Shown here one piece after another: positions 63,001-64,000 of a DNA stretch of 64,000 nt. The translations under genes were made by a program, and so were the position numbers. The DNA is taken from assembly GCA_002943765.1 (NCBI GenBank), contig PQWQ01000007.1, positions 684,501 to 748,500 of the forward strand. The letters are read 5' to 3'. Position 1 is the first letter of the stretch, and every line of letters starts with the position of its first letter. The notes beneath the pieces were generated by a model that saw only the letters and a list, made by a program, of their open reading frames with translations, had not been told where the DNA came from and made no database searches. This stretch comes from Psoroptes ovis (taxonomy: Eukaryota > Arthropoda > Arachnida > Sarcoptiformes > Psoroptidae).

Positions 63001-63949
63001 ACATTATTATTATCACTGTTGAACAGTTCATTAATTTTATTATGATTCGAATATATTGGATGATAATAAACAATATTATCTAATGATAATGTATATTTAT
63101 CAAAATCACTATTCGATATGTAAAGATTACTTTGTCCATTTGTGAATGTAATACACAATAATATTGATACATCTGTTATATCGACTACGAAATAATTTAT
63201 TGGCTCATTCGTGCTATTGCTTTCACCTTTGAAATCATTGTCCAATATTTGTGCTTTGAAAAATGGTTGCCGATCAATCGATATCCATAATTCTGATATC
63301 AATTTCGGATCATTTAAATCAATAGTGACACTGTAACGACGTATTGCAAATATAAATTGTTTTTGTATTGATATTTGATCAACATTCGTTAACCAACTAT
63401 GAACCGAATGTTGCTGTTGATTAGTCGAAAATGTAATCAACGATGAAAGACCATCAGGTTCGATACGTTGTGCAAATATTGTATGATAATCATCAATCGA
63501 ACCATCAATTTTAGGCATAGCCCATTGAAAATAACCAGTTGATGATGAATGCAATAATCTTTGCCAATTCAAACCAAAATCATCACTTAAATATAATGAT
63601 TTATCATTTGATTGAGCTAGAACAAGATTCGGCAAGATTGGATGTAATTGTAATTTGATTGGTTTGAATGGAACAAACTTTTTCTTGAACGTATGACCAT
63701 AATCATTCGTAATGAATAAGTATTGATTTTGTTGATCCAAAAATATATAAAATGAATTCAATGTTGATGATATATAAAACTTGCTGATTGATGCTGAATG
63801 ATTTTCATCGATTCGAAAATCGATTAATGAAAAATGGCGGCCATAATCATGTGAAATATAAACAGCGGATGGTTCATTAACTCTTTTACTATTTGAACGA
63901 TTTTCAGCCAGGCAAATTATGACTGGTGTATTATTACCGGCCCAATGAA
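57044..63949 (-). CDS. SORL1: Sortilin-related receptor (SorLA/SORL1 orthologue), 5' partial
   Basis: Five exons join in frame on the minus strand: 63949-62358, 62303-57751, 57659-57457, 57388-57161 and 57093-57044. The introns are 54, 91, 68 and 67 bp, all GT-AG, giving 2207 visible residues. Domains in order: VPS10 beta-propeller with Asp boxes (ISHDYG, ITNDYG, LYLSDDFG, ITFDMG, LYLSIDAG, FYSIDDG); the Cys-rich 10CC module, including RGYRKIPGDTC-like sequence; a YWTD propeller (NNCLYWSD, KRIYWVD); an EGF-like module; nine LDLR-A repeats with SDE calcium motifs (human has 11); six FN3 domains; one membrane segment (VIIALSIIVILSILLIYLIL); and a short tail. The tail has FSGIRY where human has FANSHY (retromer/VPS26) and ends DDEPLVLA where human ends DDVPMVIA (GGA adaptors). 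Known role of the family: Golgi-endosome sorting of cargo. The signal peptide, propeptide and first VPS10 residues lie right of the window. The next acceptor upstream is TTAG at about 63950-63951. Confidence 0.97.
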
Positions 63950-64000
63950 CTAACGAAATTTTGAAAATGAAAATTAATTAATCGAATCAATTATCAACCA

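Noticed and set aside
1..64000. tRNA, rRNA or known microRNA genes
   Set aside because: Reading for T-loop/box B motifs and familiar conserved microRNA seeds gave nothing convincing. A covariance-model search would be decisive.

Overview
The window is AT-rich eukaryotic nuclear DNA. It has GT-AG introns of about 50-160 bp, AATAAA-type poly(A) signals, CA/GT and ATC microsatellites, and proteins rich in Asn, Ile, Lys and Ser. The gene content (a sortilin-related receptor, an artichoke/chaoptin-type leucine-rich-repeat protein, a SMIM12-like membrane protein and a Gly/Tyr-rich secreted protein) together with this base composition suggests a small-genome arthropod, most likely an acariform mite. 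That assignment is inference; no species marker is present.

Layout. (1) 1-2552 holds the 3' end of a plus-strand gene for a proline- and Ser/Asn-rich protein, two exons visible, upstream part outside the window. (2) About 2,550-48,650 is a 46 kb stretch without a convincing protein gene. It carries 17 of the 19 recognised ~80-bp palindromic mariner-like MITEs, a probable solo LTR, several perfect hairpins, many microsatellites and a ~2.7 kb satellite of about sixty 44-bp units (43,824-46,535). (3) 48,655-64,000 is gene-dense: a two-exon secreted Gly/Tyr-rich protein (minus), a SMIM12 homologue (minus), a four-exon LRR cell-surface protein (plus), and most of a SORL1/SorLA orthologue (minus, five exons visible, running off the right edge).

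Functional picture. The SorLA-like receptor has the VPS10, 10CC, YWTD-propeller, EGF, LDLR-A and FN3 architecture. Its cytoplasmic tail keeps counterparts of both the retromer-binding and the GGA-binding motifs. It lies tail-to-tail with the LRR gene, and the two predicted 3' UTRs overlap. The four complete or nearly complete genes do not form an operon or an obvious pathway.

The most noteworthy non-genic structures are the MITE family with at least two internal architectures plus a divergent relative, the 44-bp satellite with higher-order organisation and its apparent relative near 6.3 kb, a 214-bp solo-LTR candidate with a 4-bp target duplication, a 21-bp perfect-arm hairpin, and a dispersed element sharing an identical 20-bp palindromic core at two sites.
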